64,000 bases of DNA from Rickettsiales bacterium (GTDB lineage: Bacteria; Bacteroidota; Bacteroidia; Cytophagales; Cyclobacteriaceae): NCBI GenBank assembly GCA_002729235.1, contig PBTY01000055.1, positions 79,983 through 143,982 of the forward strand, written 5' to 3'. Every line of letters begins with the position of its first letter. The stretch's first letter is position 1. The position numbers and the translations under genes are program-made. Below the pieces are notes generated by a model. That model saw only the letters and a list, made by a program, of their open reading frames with translations, had not been told where the DNA came from and searched no databases. Shown piece after piece: positions 19,784 through 29,532 of this stretch.

Positions 19784-20388
19784 AGCCTGAAGCGAGCTCT
19801 ACTCCGCAAATGCCTACAGACATTCCCCCACAATCCAGTCCAGAACCAACACCGAATCAGGTTCCTCCAATAACTAGCATTCCCAAAATCAAAGTTCCTG
19901 GACCTTCTAGTACTGAAAGTAAGGAAACTCCTAGTCTATTTAGACGAGATAAAAGTGCGACCCCTGCAGAGGAGGATAAAAAAGACGTGCCAAGCAAACC
20001 TTTGTTGGAGGAACGTAGCACCGCGTTTAGTGAGGAGCAGGTGGTGTCTGTATGGGAGCAGTTCAAAAGTGAGCGAATAAGCGCCGGTGCATCTGATACA
20101 GAAAAATTGGTGCTGGATAGAAATGTAATAAAATCAGGAGAGGTATCTATCAAGATAACACTGGAGAGTCAACTGGAAAATAGTATTTTGGATAAGTTTG
20201 AGGTTGATTTAATCCGTTATTTTAGGAAAAAATTGGACAATACCTTTGTGCAGTTGGAGCGTGAGGTCAGTGAACACGTTACTGCTAAGAATTTGTACAC
20301 ATCTAAGGAGAAGTTTGAATATATGGCAAATCTTAATCCTGCTCTTCGCGAAATGAAAGACCGCTTAGGTCTTGATTTTGAGTATTAA
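19759..20388 (+). CDS. dnaX: Tau-specific C-terminal extension of DnaX in -1 frame after A10 tract
   Basis: -1 frame is open from the A10 run at 19759-19768 (KKKSSGELKPEASSTPQMPTDIPPQ...) through 20388; Pro/Ser-rich linker then globular domain. Confidence 0.75.
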   Translation, partial: KKKSSGELKPEASSTPQMPTDIPPQSSPEPTPNQVPPITSIPKIKVPGPSSTESKETPSLFRRDKSATPAEEDKKDVPSKPLLEERSTAFSEEQVVSVWEQFKSERISAGASDTEKLVLDRNVIKSGEVSIKITLESQLENSILDKFEVDLIRYFRKKLDNTFVQLEREVSEHVTAKNLYTSKEKFEYMANLNPALREMKDRLGLDFEY

Positions 20389-20515
20389 TTAACTGAAGAA
20401 AGATCCTTTGTGTAAGCTTTCGACTCATTGAACCACAGATATTCCTGATTAGACGATAAATACTTGACCCTTTGAAATACTCTAGCGAACTTTCATTCCT
20501 TAAAGAACTTATTGT

Positions 20516-20893
20516 ATGAAGTTACGCGCTATTTCTATTGATGATGACCCAACTTCGATCTTGATGGTCAAGCAGCTGGCAGAGAAAACTGAAAACCTTG
20601 AATTAGTAAATACCTATCAAGATGCAGTGAAAGGAGCTGCTGGTATTATCCTGGATAAACCAGATGTGTTGTTCCTGGATATCGAGATGCCGGAGTTTAA
20701 CGGGATAGAAATAATGAGATCTTTGATGAAGCCTCCAAAAATCATTGTGATTTCTGGAAATCCAAACTTCAAAGACAAAGCATTAGAGCTTAATGCAGTT
20801 ACATTCATCTCAAAGCCACCAGAAGAGGCTGAATTCAAAAAAGCAGTAGAAAAAGTTAGAGATATTTTCAATCAGGAATTGGCTAACGCTTGA
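20516..20893 (+). CDS. Single-domain response regulator (receiver only)
   Basis: ISIDDDP, DVLFLDIEMPEFNGIEIM, VISGN, FISKP. Confidence 0.92.
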   Translation: MKLRAISIDDDPTSILMVKQLAEKTENLELVNTYQDAVKGAAGIILDKPDVLFLDIEMPEFNGIEIMRSLMKPPKIIVISGNPNFKDKALELNAVTFISKPPEEAEFKKAVEKVRDIFNQELANA

Positions 20894-20926
20894 TCACCAA
20901 CCTTGGTGTTAGCTGAGTGATTGAAG

Positions 20927-20959
20927 AAGTCAGGTTGTATACAGCCTGACTTTTATTTT
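20927..20959 (+). terminator. Intrinsic terminator downstream of response regulator
   Basis: AAGTCAGG-N10-CCTGACTT followed by TTATTTTT. Confidence 0.75.
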
Positions 20960-22980
20960 TTGCGAACTTTTAGTTCATCACCTACAGATAAATTAGAGTC
21001 GGACATGTTGTTCAGTTTCATAATCTCCTCAACAGTCATGTCAAATTTCAAACTGATTTTGTAAAGACTATCTCCACCTTTTACAGTATATGTGCTGTAT
21101 GGTTGTTCCTTTTTATCCCCGACAATTAGTTGCTGTTCGGGTTGTATTTGGTTAGGGTCATCCAATCCATTCCATTCGAGAATCTGTGCGACTGTAACAT
21201 CATATTTTTTGGAAATTGCCCATAGGCCTTCACCAGGTTGCACAATATGAATTTGTGATGTTTTTGATTCTTTTTGGTCAACTCCTGTATCCTTTTTCAC
21301 GTTATCAACTTTTCCACTGAGTTCGGCAATCGTTTCGTTTTCGGGAGCTTTAACAGGAATGGCTGAATAATTTTGTTTAGGTCTATAGATCACTATTTCG
21401 TCACCTATGCTTAAGGTGCTATTAGTGTGGCGTCCATTCCAATCAGCTATTTCACTAACCTCCACATTGTATCTTTTTGAAAGAGCGTGAAATGTTTCTC
21501 CAGGTTGTATGATGTGTATTATTCTATCTCCATCAGGAATGTTTTTGGGCTCAAAGCGCTCTTCATCAGTGAATTTTTCTGGTTCAGAGACTTCAGGTTC
21601 TGTCTTTACAACGATCGGCTCTCGTGTCTTAATTGGTGTTTTTACGGTTTTATTACCAGATATTCTGGGTTTCTCTACTTTATGATATTCAACTGGTATA
21701 TCTGAAGGTCGCTTTTTATGGAGCCACATGAGTCTCCCGGGTTTAAGTGTCTCATTGTCGCTCATGCGGTTACGCTTCTTGAGCTGATCTAGTTTGATTC
21801 CGTATTTCTGGGAAATTTCCCACAAACTTTCGTCGTATTGTGCCACATGATGGTAGATGGCAGATTTGTTCTTCTTCCTGCTGACATAATAGATTTGACC
21901 AGCCTGAACAGTTGCTGTACTCTTCATGTCATTGTAATTCAGAAATCTGGAAGGATCAATTCCTGCCTTTTTGGAGAGTGACTGCACATCATCACCATTC
22001 GACGCCATCGTAGCCTGGATCCCATTCACTTTAAGGAAAACGGATTGCTTTTTGGAAATGATGTCACCTGCAATTCTATCTGGGTAATTATTTTTTTCAG
22101 GTTCTTTTATGGATCGAGACAAAGGAGGATTACCGCTTTTGTCTTTGCTATTGCCTTGTGCGAGCAGGTCGGGGATCTTTCCAGTCATTGGTACAATGAC
22201 AGTGTATTGTTTATCATCTGGTACTTTACCATGCAATAGCCATTTATTGTAGTCTTTTGTCAGATCTTCATCTGCACTTAGTTCTTTTGCTACCTGTTCA
22301 ATGGATTTACCTTCTCCACGAGTATATTCTGCTAGCTTTAGTCCTTCACTGTGTGGCTCACCGATTTCATTTTGAAAAGCGATGACGTGTGCGATATACT
22401 TCAAAACATACCAATGTGTTTTCTTAGTGATGGTCAATTTGTCGGACCCAAAATTCTCCTTATCAACATATTGTTTGGCTCCACCAGGGCCGGCCTGATA
22501 GGCACTCACAGCATAAATCCAGTTATTAAAAAAGAAGTTGTTTCGTTTGAAGTATTTAGCAGCGCCTCTTGTAGCTGAGACGATATTTTTACGTTCGTCA
22601 ATCTTAGAATCTACCCGAAGCCCAACTTCACGAGCTGTGAAATCTTTGAACTGCCAATAACCAACAGCATTGGAAGAAGAAACCGCGTCTGATATCAATG
22701 CACTTTCTTGAATTGCCAGGTATTTAAGATCTTCAGGGACTCCCTCTTCTCTCAGTACTCGTTCTACAATCGGGAAATAGAGATTAACGCGATCCAGCTT
22801 TATTCTAAAATATTTATCACTTGCTCTTAGCGCATTGACATGCTTTTGTATCTCCTCTTGTGCATCGCCATTGATTTTAAGTTTCACACCAGCAATTTCA
22901 ATAGATGAAGGTACCTGAGGTGTCTCACCTAAAAGTGAAGTAGATAGTATGCAAGTAATGACAAGTACTAGTATTCTCAT
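20953..22980 (-). CDS. Membrane-bound lytic transglycosylase D-like protein with LysM repeats
   Basis: VPEDLKYLAIQESAL, transglycosylase SLT domain GYWQFKDFTAREVGL, several LysM domains (IHIIQPGETFHALSKRYNV, YTVKGGDSLYKISLKF). Confidence 0.93.
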   Translation of the reverse strand: MRILVLVITCILSTSLLGETPQVPSSIEIAGVKLKINGDAQEEIQKHVNALRASDKYFRIKLDRVNLYFPIVERVLREEGVPEDLKYLAIQESALISDAVSSSNAVGYWQFKDFTAREVGLRVDSKIDERKNIVSATRGAAKYFKRNNFFFNNWIYAVSAYQAGPGGAKQYVDKENFGSDKLTITKKTHWYVLKYIAHVIAFQNEIGEPHSEGLKLAEYTRGEGKSIEQVAKELSADEDLTKDYNKWLLHGKVPDDKQYTVIVPMTGKIPDLLAQGNSKDKSGNPPLSRSIKEPEKNNYPDRIAGDIISKKQSVFLKVNGIQATMASNGDDVQSLSKKAGIDPSRFLNYNDMKSTATVQAGQIYYVSRKKNKSAIYHHVAQYDESLWEISQKYGIKLDQLKKRNRMSDNETLKPGRLMWLHKKRPSDIPVEYHKVEKPRISGNKTVKTPIKTREPIVVKTEPEVSEPEKFTDEERFEPKNIPDGDRIIHIIQPGETFHALSKRYNVEVSEIADWNGRHTNSTLSIGDEIVIYRPKQNYSAIPVKAPENETIAELSGKVDNVKKDTGVDQKESKTSQIHIVQPGEGLWAISKKYDVTVAQILEWNGLDDPNQIQPEQQLIVGDKKEQPYSTYTVKGGDSLYKISLKFDMTVEEIMKLNNMSDSNLSVGDELKVRKK

Positions 22981-23615
22981 AATTTTCTAAGAACCATTAA
23001 GCCATCACGTATTGGAAATAAAACGTTTTGTACTCCGGGGTGTTCGTGAACCAAACGATTAAACGCTCGCATGGATTCAGTTGCTTTATCCTTTTTATCA
23101 TCCTCTGCCACTTTTCCACTCCATAGCACATTGTCAATTACTATGAATCCACCAGCTTTTACATTGGGAAGAGTCATTTCAAAGTATGCTGGATAACTTC
23201 CTTTGTCTGCGTCAATAAATACCATATCCCATTCATAACTCAAAGTGGGGATGATTTCTTGTGCATTGCCTATCCGAAATTCGATTATATCCTTGTAGGG
23301 TGATTGAGAAAAGTAACCATTCACCTGATCTTCTAGTTCCTCATTGACATCAATGGTAATGAGTTTACCATTAGGTTGTATACCCTCCGCCAGGCAAAGA
23401 GCGGAGTATCCTGTGTAGGTGCCAATTTCCAGAATATTGGTTGGTTTGATCATGTGACTGATCATGGATAACACCCTTCCTTGTAGGTGACCCGAAAGCA
23501 TTCTGGGTTTTAAAACGTTGAGGTGAGTTTCACGGTTAATTTGACGCAACAAACCATTTTCCGCTTCAGTATTTTCTTCTATGTAGACTTGAAGATGCTC
23601 AGGTAGAAAATCCAT
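22977..23615 (-). CDS. SAM-dependent O-methyltransferase (class I, COMT family)
   Basis: ILEIGTYTGYSALCLAEG, MVFIDADKGSYPAYFE, VIDNVLWSGKV. Confidence 0.92.
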   Translation of the reverse strand: MDFLPEHLQVYIEENTEAENGLLRQINRETHLNVLKPRMLSGHLQGRVLSMISHMIKPTNILEIGTYTGYSALCLAEGIQPNGKLITIDVNEELEDQVNGYFSQSPYKDIIEFRIGNAQEIIPTLSYEWDMVFIDADKGSYPAYFEMTLPNVKAGGFIVIDNVLWSGKVAEDDKKDKATESMRAFNRLVHEHPGVQNVLFPIRDGLMVLRKL

Positions 23616-23647
23616 AGTACAAAATTAATAGATTTTCTACCTTCCTT

Positions 23648-24880
23648 CTACTTTGGGATGAAAGTTAACTGGCTCATTTCTTCTTTATTGAAGTTTGATC
23701 TCGCCAATTCCATCAAATGTTCAGCACTTGCCTGATCAATTCTGTCAAATAGTTCGTTGATATCAGGTATACGATTTAGGTCCAGCATACTTTTAGCCAT
23801 CATGAGCATCATGGCATTATTGTTCTCCTCGGACATGGCCAATTGTCCTTTCAATTGCTGTTTGGCTTTATGCAGCTGCATGTGACCAAGAGGGTTCTTT
23901 TTTAGCAAGTCAAATTCTTTTTCAATGAGTTTTAAGCTCTTCTTCAAGTTTTTGGGATCTGTAGCGAAGTAGATGGCTAAAGATCCAGTCTCTATGTAAG
24001 GAGTATAACTTGCATCTATTCCATAAACGAATCCATGTTTTTCTCTCAATGAAAGGTTGAGTCGTGAATTCATACTCGGACCTCCTAGAATATTAATTAA
24101 TAGAAAGAAAGGGATTCTATTCTCATCTTTTAATCCATAACTCGTTCTGCCCAGGGCTACATGAGCCTGAGTAATAGGCTTCTCGATCGTTTGTACAATT
24201 GGTGCCGTTTCAGTGAAGTAATTTCTTTGAGGTGTGTGGTTTTTATGTGGTATTTCTTGTAGGTATTTTTCAGCAAGACGCTTTAGCTTTTTAGCTGAAT
24301 AATTTCCAACACTTGAAAGAATAATTCTTTCCGTATTGAGATTTTTCTTCAAAAATTCCTTGAAATCTCCTTGTTTGAATCGGCTAACAGTATCTGTAGT
24401 TCCAAGAATGTTGCTTCCAAGTGGATGGTTATGAAAAACAATTTCATCAAAAACATCTTGAATAGCATCTTCTGGAGTATCTCGATACATAGCCATCTCT
24501 TCCAGAATTACCATTCGTTCTTTTTCAATTTCCTTTTCAGGGAATGTGGAATTGAAGGTAATGTCCGCAAGAAGTTCTACTGCTTTGTCCAGGTGATTGT
24601 CAAGGATGGAAGCATAAAAGCATATTTTTTCTCGGGTGGTATAGGCATTGAGCTCTCCTCCCAGAGAATCCAGTCGATTGATAATGTGGAATGATTTGCG
24701 CTTTTTTGTGCCTTTAAAAGCCATATGCTCCCAGAAATGAGCAATCCCTTGCTCCTCAGGGGCTTCATCACGGCTGCCAATGTCCAGCATGATACCCACA
24801 TGGGCAATTTTGGTGTTGCTTATCTGCTTGTGAATAATCCGAATACCATTCGGCAACTCAATCAACTCATGATCATTCAT
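23648..24880 (-). CDS. M16 family metallopeptidase
   Basis: HFWEHMAFKGT (HxxEH) and downstream glutamate region. Confidence 0.93.
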   Translation of the reverse strand: MNDHELIELPNGIRIIHKQISNTKIAHVGIMLDIGSRDEAPEEQGIAHFWEHMAFKGTKKRKSFHIINRLDSLGGELNAYTTREKICFYASILDNHLDKAVELLADITFNSTFPEKEIEKERMVILEEMAMYRDTPEDAIQDVFDEIVFHNHPLGSNILGTTDTVSRFKQGDFKEFLKKNLNTERIILSSVGNYSAKKLKRLAEKYLQEIPHKNHTPQRNYFTETAPIVQTIEKPITQAHVALGRTSYGLKDENRIPFFLLINILGGPSMNSRLNLSLREKHGFVYGIDASYTPYIETGSLAIYFATDPKNLKKSLKLIEKEFDLLKKNPLGHMQLHKAKQQLKGQLAMSEENNNAMMLMMAKSMLDLNRIPDINELFDRIDQASAEHLMELARSNFNKEEMSQLTFIPK

Positions 24881-24923
24881 AGGGGCGCAAATTTACTAAT
24901 TTTATACCTCTCAAACGTATTTT

Positions 24924-25874
24924 ATGCAAATACTGATTATTCAAACAGCGTTTATTGGTGACGTGGTACTCGCAACTCCTTTGGCAGAAAAACTACATCA
25001 GTACTTTCCACAGGCTGCGATTGACTTTTGTGTGCGAAAAGGGAATGAAGGTTTGTTTGATCAACATCCATTTGTAAGGAAAGTCCATTTATTAGACAAA
25101 TCAAGGAAAACAATTGGTTTGTATCAATTGATCAAAGAGTTTCGATCTATCAAATATGATTTGATCATTAACCTACATCGATTTCTAAGTAGTGGTTTAT
25201 TGACAGTGTTATCTGGAGCTGACCAAACCATTGGGTTTAGGAAAAACCCAGTTTCTTTTTTCTATTCGGAACAGTATTCTCATGACTTTGATGGAACACA
25301 TGAAGTGGAGAGAAATCTTAGATTGATTCAAGGAATTACCGATAAGGAGACCCAGCGTCCAAAACTCTATGTGGAGCATTTGTCTACATCGATTAAGGAG
25401 AGGTTTGGAGAAGAGTATGTGGTCATTGCACCAGGGTCTGTTTGGGAAACCAAGAAATTACCATTGAGTAAGTGGGTGGAATTGATCAAGGAAAAATTAG
25501 TAGATAAAAAGATTTTTTTAATTGGGGGTAAGGGTGATCGAAGTGATTGCGAAATCATAGTCAATCAGACATTGGGTTGTCAAGTACAAAATGTGGCTGG
25601 AGAGCTCAAATTGCTGGAATCAGTCACCCTAATTAGGGGGGCATCCATGAATTATGTCAATGATTCTGCCCCTTTGCATTTTGCTTCAGCTGTAAATGCG
25701 CCGGTAACAGCCGTATTTTGTTCCACAATTCCCCGATTTGGATTTGCACCTTTGTCAGATAAATCGTTTATTGCTGAAAGCAGTGAACACCTCTCATGTC
25801 GTCCATGTGCTATTCATGGTAGGAAAAAATGCCCTGAAGGACATTTTCGATGTGGGAATACAGTTATTTTGTGA
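24924..25874 (+). CDS. Glycosyltransferase family 9 (heptosyltransferase-like)
   Basis: ILIIQTAFIGDVVLATPLAEKL; NDSAPLHFASA; C-terminal CRPC..KCPEGHFRC. Confidence 0.9.
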   Translation: MQILIIQTAFIGDVVLATPLAEKLHQYFPQAAIDFCVRKGNEGLFDQHPFVRKVHLLDKSRKTIGLYQLIKEFRSIKYDLIINLHRFLSSGLLTVLSGADQTIGFRKNPVSFFYSEQYSHDFDGTHEVERNLRLIQGITDKETQRPKLYVEHLSTSIKERFGEEYVVIAPGSVWETKKLPLSKWVELIKEKLVDKKIFLIGGKGDRSDCEIIVNQTLGCQVQNVAGELKLLESVTLIRGASMNYVNDSAPLHFASAVNAPVTAVFCSTIPRFGFAPLSDKSFIAESSEHLSCRPCAIHGRKKCPEGHFRCGNTVIL

Positions 25875-25909
25875 GTTATGTGATTGCAATCATATAACCT
25901 GACGTGCTA

Positions 25910-26731
25910 ATGAGCCTAGAATTTAAAGAATTTGAGCCATCCTCAAAGGTGAGGGGGGTTATCAAATCTTTTTTCGAGATTGACTATGCAGAAAATGAGC
26001 TGCGTAAAGATTTCTTATTGCCCAATGGGGCCCCTGCATTTTTCATGATAAGAACTTCCTCCAGTGTTGATATGAATATCATGGAGGTTAAAAACAATAT
26101 CCAAATTGATCAAGGCATCTATATAGGGTATATCAGCACACTTGCCGAGTTTACACACCAGAAGATGCACGTCATTGGAGCTGTTATTTATCCAATGTAT
26201 CTATATCCTTTGTTTGAGGTCACTCCCAAAGACCTGTTGAACAAGTATACTCGTGTATCCCCAATCAAGGAGTTGCAAAAACTGAACGAGAATATTGATG
26301 ACTTATCGATTTCTGAAAGTGAATTTCCTGTTTTAATGGAGCAATTTGTGTTGGATCGACTTAAAATGATGGAAATCCGGGATGATGTGAAGTCTCTTTT
26401 TAAAAAACTTACAGGTCCAGATGGATACCGACTGACTGTGGAGGAAATGGCAGGGGAAGTGGGGTATACAAGAAGACATCTTTCTGACCTGTTCAACAAA
26501 TACCTCAGGATGTCGCCGAAACAATATGTAAAGCTGGCTCGATTCAATCAGGGTTTGAAACTTATCACGGAGATGAATGATGGTGATACCTATGCAGCGG
26601 TCGCTCATCAATTAGGGTATCATGATCAGGCTCATTTTATTCGAGATTTCAAGAGTATCTGTGGTAAGACGCCTAGTGAACTCAAAAAACTACCAGAATC
26701 TTTGGCTTATCAATTCAGGTATTTCAAATAG
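25910..26731 (+). CDS. AraC family transcriptional regulator
   Basis: C-terminal HTH: MAGEVGYTRRHLSDLFNKYLRMSPKQYVKLARF...AHQLGYHDQAHFIRDFKSICGKTPSELKK. Confidence 0.92.
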   Translation: MSLEFKEFEPSSKVRGVIKSFFEIDYAENELRKDFLLPNGAPAFFMIRTSSSVDMNIMEVKNNIQIDQGIYIGYISTLAEFTHQKMHVIGAVIYPMYLYPLFEVTPKDLLNKYTRVSPIKELQKLNENIDDLSISESEFPVLMEQFVLDRLKMMEIRDDVKSLFKKLTGPDGYRLTVEEMAGEVGYTRRHLSDLFNKYLRMSPKQYVKLARFNQGLKLITEMNDGDTYAAVAHQLGYHDQAHFIRDFKSICGKTPSELKKLPESLAYQFRYFK

Positions 26732-26834
26732 TTCTGTTTTATACAATTTTATTTCAATTAGCGGTGCTTACTTTGATATGCTTGTTCGCATTTTAAATGT
26801 TTGAATGCCTTTTTGGTATTCACCGCTGGTAAAG

Positions 26835-26864
26835 GGCTAAACCTGATGAGGTTTAGCCTTTTTT
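26835..26864. terminator. Intrinsic terminator between convergent AraC and ECF sigma genes
   Basis: GGCTAAACCT-GATG-AGGTTTAGCC then TTTTTT. Confidence 0.85.
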
Positions 26865-28093
26865 ATTTGTTCTAGCTTTTGAGTTAAGAAATGTAGGTCC
26901 TGCTGGTTTTTACATAAACCGATAGCCTTCAAAAGTTCTGTTTCAGCTTGATGGTTGTTTTTTAATTGAATGTAAAGTTCAGCGGATGTAGCTGCTACCA
27001 GATAATTCTCTTTCAGAGTTGGGTGATTTTTTATCTTCTGCAATTCCTCAAGCGCACTTTGGGCTCCGTTGACCATTGCAAATGGATAGATCCGATTCAG
27101 GGCAACAATTGGATTGGCATTTAATTGGTACAGATGATTATAAAGAATGAGGATATATGTCCAGTTGGTTTGATCATAGGTTTTAGCAGCACAATGGATT
27201 CCATTGATTGCGGCTTGGAGGAAATAAGAGTTTTTCATTCCATCTGTAACGGTCGTTAAGTATCGATTACCTAACGTAATATGTTGCTCATCCCATTTTG
27301 ATCGATCCTGAAATTCAAGTGAAACTGAGTGTTCATTGTCATCAATTCTAGCATCGAATCGTGATACCTGGAAATGCATCAAAGCCATTAAAGAACGGCT
27401 CCAATCATTGTTGGTTTCCTGTTTGTCAAGCAGAAGTTGATTAAGCCTCATGGCTTCTTCACATAGATCTTTGCGTATGAGTGACTCGCCTTCTGTGCTC
27501 TTATACCCCTCATTAAAGAGTAGGTAGATGGTTTTTAAAACCATTTGTAACCTGACTTGAATTGCTTCAGAGTTAGGAAGTTCTAGATTAATATTTTCTT
27601 CTTTGAATTGCTTTTTAGCCCTGGTGTAAGATTTCGCGATTGTCTCCTCTTTTTTCAACAAAGCGGTTGCAATTTCTCTGATGGATAGACCTCCAAGAAT
27701 TTTCAGGGTGAGAATGATTTGGTAATCCGTACTCAACTTGGGATTACAGCAAGCAAACATCATATTGACCATCTCATCTTTAAACTGCTCATTATTTGGA
27801 ACAGCTATTTCATAACTATTCTCTGGGAGTTGAGTGGCATAAAAGACTTTTTGTTGGCGCCTTAAATGATCAATTAGATTGTTTTGGGCAACCCTGATTA
27901 TCCAGCCAGAAGGATTGTCCGGAATCTTAGAATAGGCCCATGTTTGCATGGCTTTACTAAGAGCATCTTGTACCGCATCTTCAGCAGCTTCCAGATGTTG
28001 GGTGCCAAATTTTGAAGTCAATATGGTCACTGCCTTTCCAAATTCATTTCTGAAAAGGTGATCTACAACTTGTTTGACTGGCTTCTGGGGCAT
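26837..28093 (-). CDS. ECF RNA polymerase sigma factor, ECF42/DUF6596 type
   Basis: AAEDAVQDALSKAMQTW, LSTDYQIILTLKILGGLSIREIATALLKKEETIAKSYTRAKKQF, long C-terminal TPR-like extension; start moved to MPQKPVKQ. Confidence 0.9.
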   Translation of the reverse strand: MPQKPVKQVVDHLFRNEFGKAVTILTSKFGTQHLEAAEDAVQDALSKAMQTWAYSKIPDNPSGWIIRVAQNNLIDHLRRQQKVFYATQLPENSYEIAVPNNEQFKDEMVNMMFACCNPKLSTDYQIILTLKILGGLSIREIATALLKKEETIAKSYTRAKKQFKEENINLELPNSEAIQVRLQMVLKTIYLLFNEGYKSTEGESLIRKDLCEEAMRLNQLLLDKQETNNDWSRSLMALMHFQVSRFDARIDDNEHSVSLEFQDRSKWDEQHITLGNRYLTTVTDGMKNSYFLQAAINGIHCAAKTYDQTNWTYILILYNHLYQLNANPIVALNRIYPFAMVNGAQSALEELQKIKNHPTLKENYLVAATSAELYIQLKNNHQAETELLKAIGLCKNQQDLHFLTQKLEQIKKAKPHQV

Positions 28094-28139
28094 AAGGAGT
28101 AGCCACATCCAAACTGGAAGAATGTGGCTTTTCTTTATT

Positions 28140-28481
28140 TTACATCTCTACAGCTTCTCTTACTTCGACTATGCCTCCAAAATCAAATATTGGACAGCCT
28201 TTTGATAGTTCTACTGCTTCATCAAGGGTGTTAGCTTCTACGATGACATACCCACCTACAATTTCTTTGCCTTCAGTATATGGACCATCCGTGATGATTT
28301 CACCACCTTTCTCAACCACTTTTCCTTCATTATTGAGTGGTAGGCCAGGTACAGGTTCATCTGTCTTACTAATTTGAAGCATCCATTCATTCCATTTGGC
28401 CATATGTTGTTGCATTTCTTCTGGTGAAAGTTTAGCATAACCTTCGTCACCGCCACGGAATAAGTATAAGAACTGTTTCAT
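28140..28481 (-). CDS. YCII/DGPF domain protein
   Basis: KQFLYLFRGGDEGYAKLSPEEMQQHMAKW...GPYTEGKEIVGGYVIVEA; adjacent to ECF42 sigma. Confidence 0.92.
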   Translation of the reverse strand: MKQFLYLFRGGDEGYAKLSPEEMQQHMAKWNEWMLQISKTDEPVPGLPLNNEGKVVEKGGEIITDGPYTEGKEIVGGYVIVEANTLDEAVELSKGCPIFDFGGIVEVREAVEM

Positions 28482-28564
28482 GATAAAAAATTGGTTTGAG
28501 TTTAAAATTTAACGTGTTTTCATCTAATGACGAACGGACTTACAGCAAATGGACAGGCCAGGCA

Positions 28565-28596
28565 AAAAAAATCCACTTATCGAAAGATAAGTGGAT
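28565..28596 (-). terminator. Intrinsic terminator of DUF2892 gene
   Basis: ATCCACTTATC-GAAA-GATAAGTGGAT with poly-T on minus strand. Confidence 0.8.
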
Positions 28597-28619
28597 CACA
28601 TTTCTGAAAATACAAGGTC

Positions 28620-28820
28620 TTACCTCTTGCAAGTCTTTATGCCAAATGGAGCATAAAGAGGGCAGAAACTGATCAAACTTGTTAGGATAAAAATGCCCGC
28701 CAAAGCCAACAATACAATCGCTACAGTTCCAGAAATTACTCCTAGAAAATACAACGCTGCCACTACTACTGCCAATAATACCCGGATTATTCGGTCAGCT
28801 GATCCCATATTCTTTTTCAT
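28620..28820 (-). CDS. DUF2892/YgaP-like small membrane protein
   Basis: MKKNMGSADRIIRVLLAVVVAALYFLG...FCPLYAPFGIKTCK. Confidence 0.9.
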   Translation of the reverse strand: MKKNMGSADRIIRVLLAVVVAALYFLGVISGTVAIVLLALAGIFILTSLISFCPLYAPFGIKTCKR

Positions 28821-28909
28821 CTTATTGGTTTTTTAATTGTGATCTAATTGAATGATGAAGTAAAACTAGAATCTCGTGAAACCAATGTCAGTGACTTTAG
28901 TCACCGGGC

Positions 28910-29524
28910 CTAAAAAATTTCTATTTGATTGTCAGACTGAGTGATTTTCCCCTCACTCTCGAGCTTTTTTAGAACCCTTGTCACTACTTCACGTACCGTT
29001 CCAATTTCGTTGGCGATTTGTTTGTGAGATATTTTGATTGGATTCTTACCAGTTATTTTGGCTTTTTCCTGAAGATAGTTATGCAGTCGTTGATCCATTT
29101 TGTGGAAAAGTAAATGGTTGATTGTATCCAACAAATCGACATATCTCTGATTAAACTGTTTGAAAAAGAGGGTGTTGAAGTCTGGATAAGAACTTCTCCA
29201 GGTTGGGATTTTGCTTGTAGGGATCAATAAAATTTCTGAGGTTTCTTCAGTTTTTGCATAGATCCTACTTGGTTCATTTTCTATACTAGCCGAGAATGAC
29301 ATGATGCAACTTTCATCTGGTTGGATATAATAAAGCAATAACTCGCGATCTTCTTGCCGAGTGTAAACTTTAATGAGGCCACTGATAACAAGCGGTATCA
29401 CTTTGACATATTGCCCTTCATGAAGAAGCTCAGTATTGGCTTCTATTGTCATTACCTGAGAATTGGCTTCAATTTCCTGTGCCAACAATGGATTAAGTTG
29501 TTTTAATGCTTTGGTTAAGGCCAT
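28910..29524 (-). CDS. Crp/Fnr family transcriptional regulator
   Basis: cNMP-binding fold, C-terminal HTH SHKQIANEIGTVREVVTRVLKKLESEG. Confidence 0.9.
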   Translation of the reverse strand: MALTKALKQLNPLLAQEIEANSQVMTIEANTELLHEGQYVKVIPLVISGLIKVYTRQEDRELLLYYIQPDESCIMSFSASIENEPSRIYAKTEETSEILLIPTSKIPTWRSSYPDFNTLFFKQFNQRYVDLLDTINHLLFHKMDQRLHNYLQEKAKITGKNPIKISHKQIANEIGTVREVVTRVLKKLESEGKITQSDNQIEIF

Positions 29525-29532
29525 ATGAGAAA

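Noticed and set aside
19557-19823. Minus-strand ORF spanning the dnaX frame break
   Set aside because: Shadow ORF; does not explain the A10 tract and lacks any domain signal.
18656-20388. dnaX as a pseudogene
   Set aside because: Both frames are otherwise intact, the break is exactly at a homopolymer at the gamma/tau boundary, and the gene is essential; a sequencing error or programmed slippage is more likely than decay.
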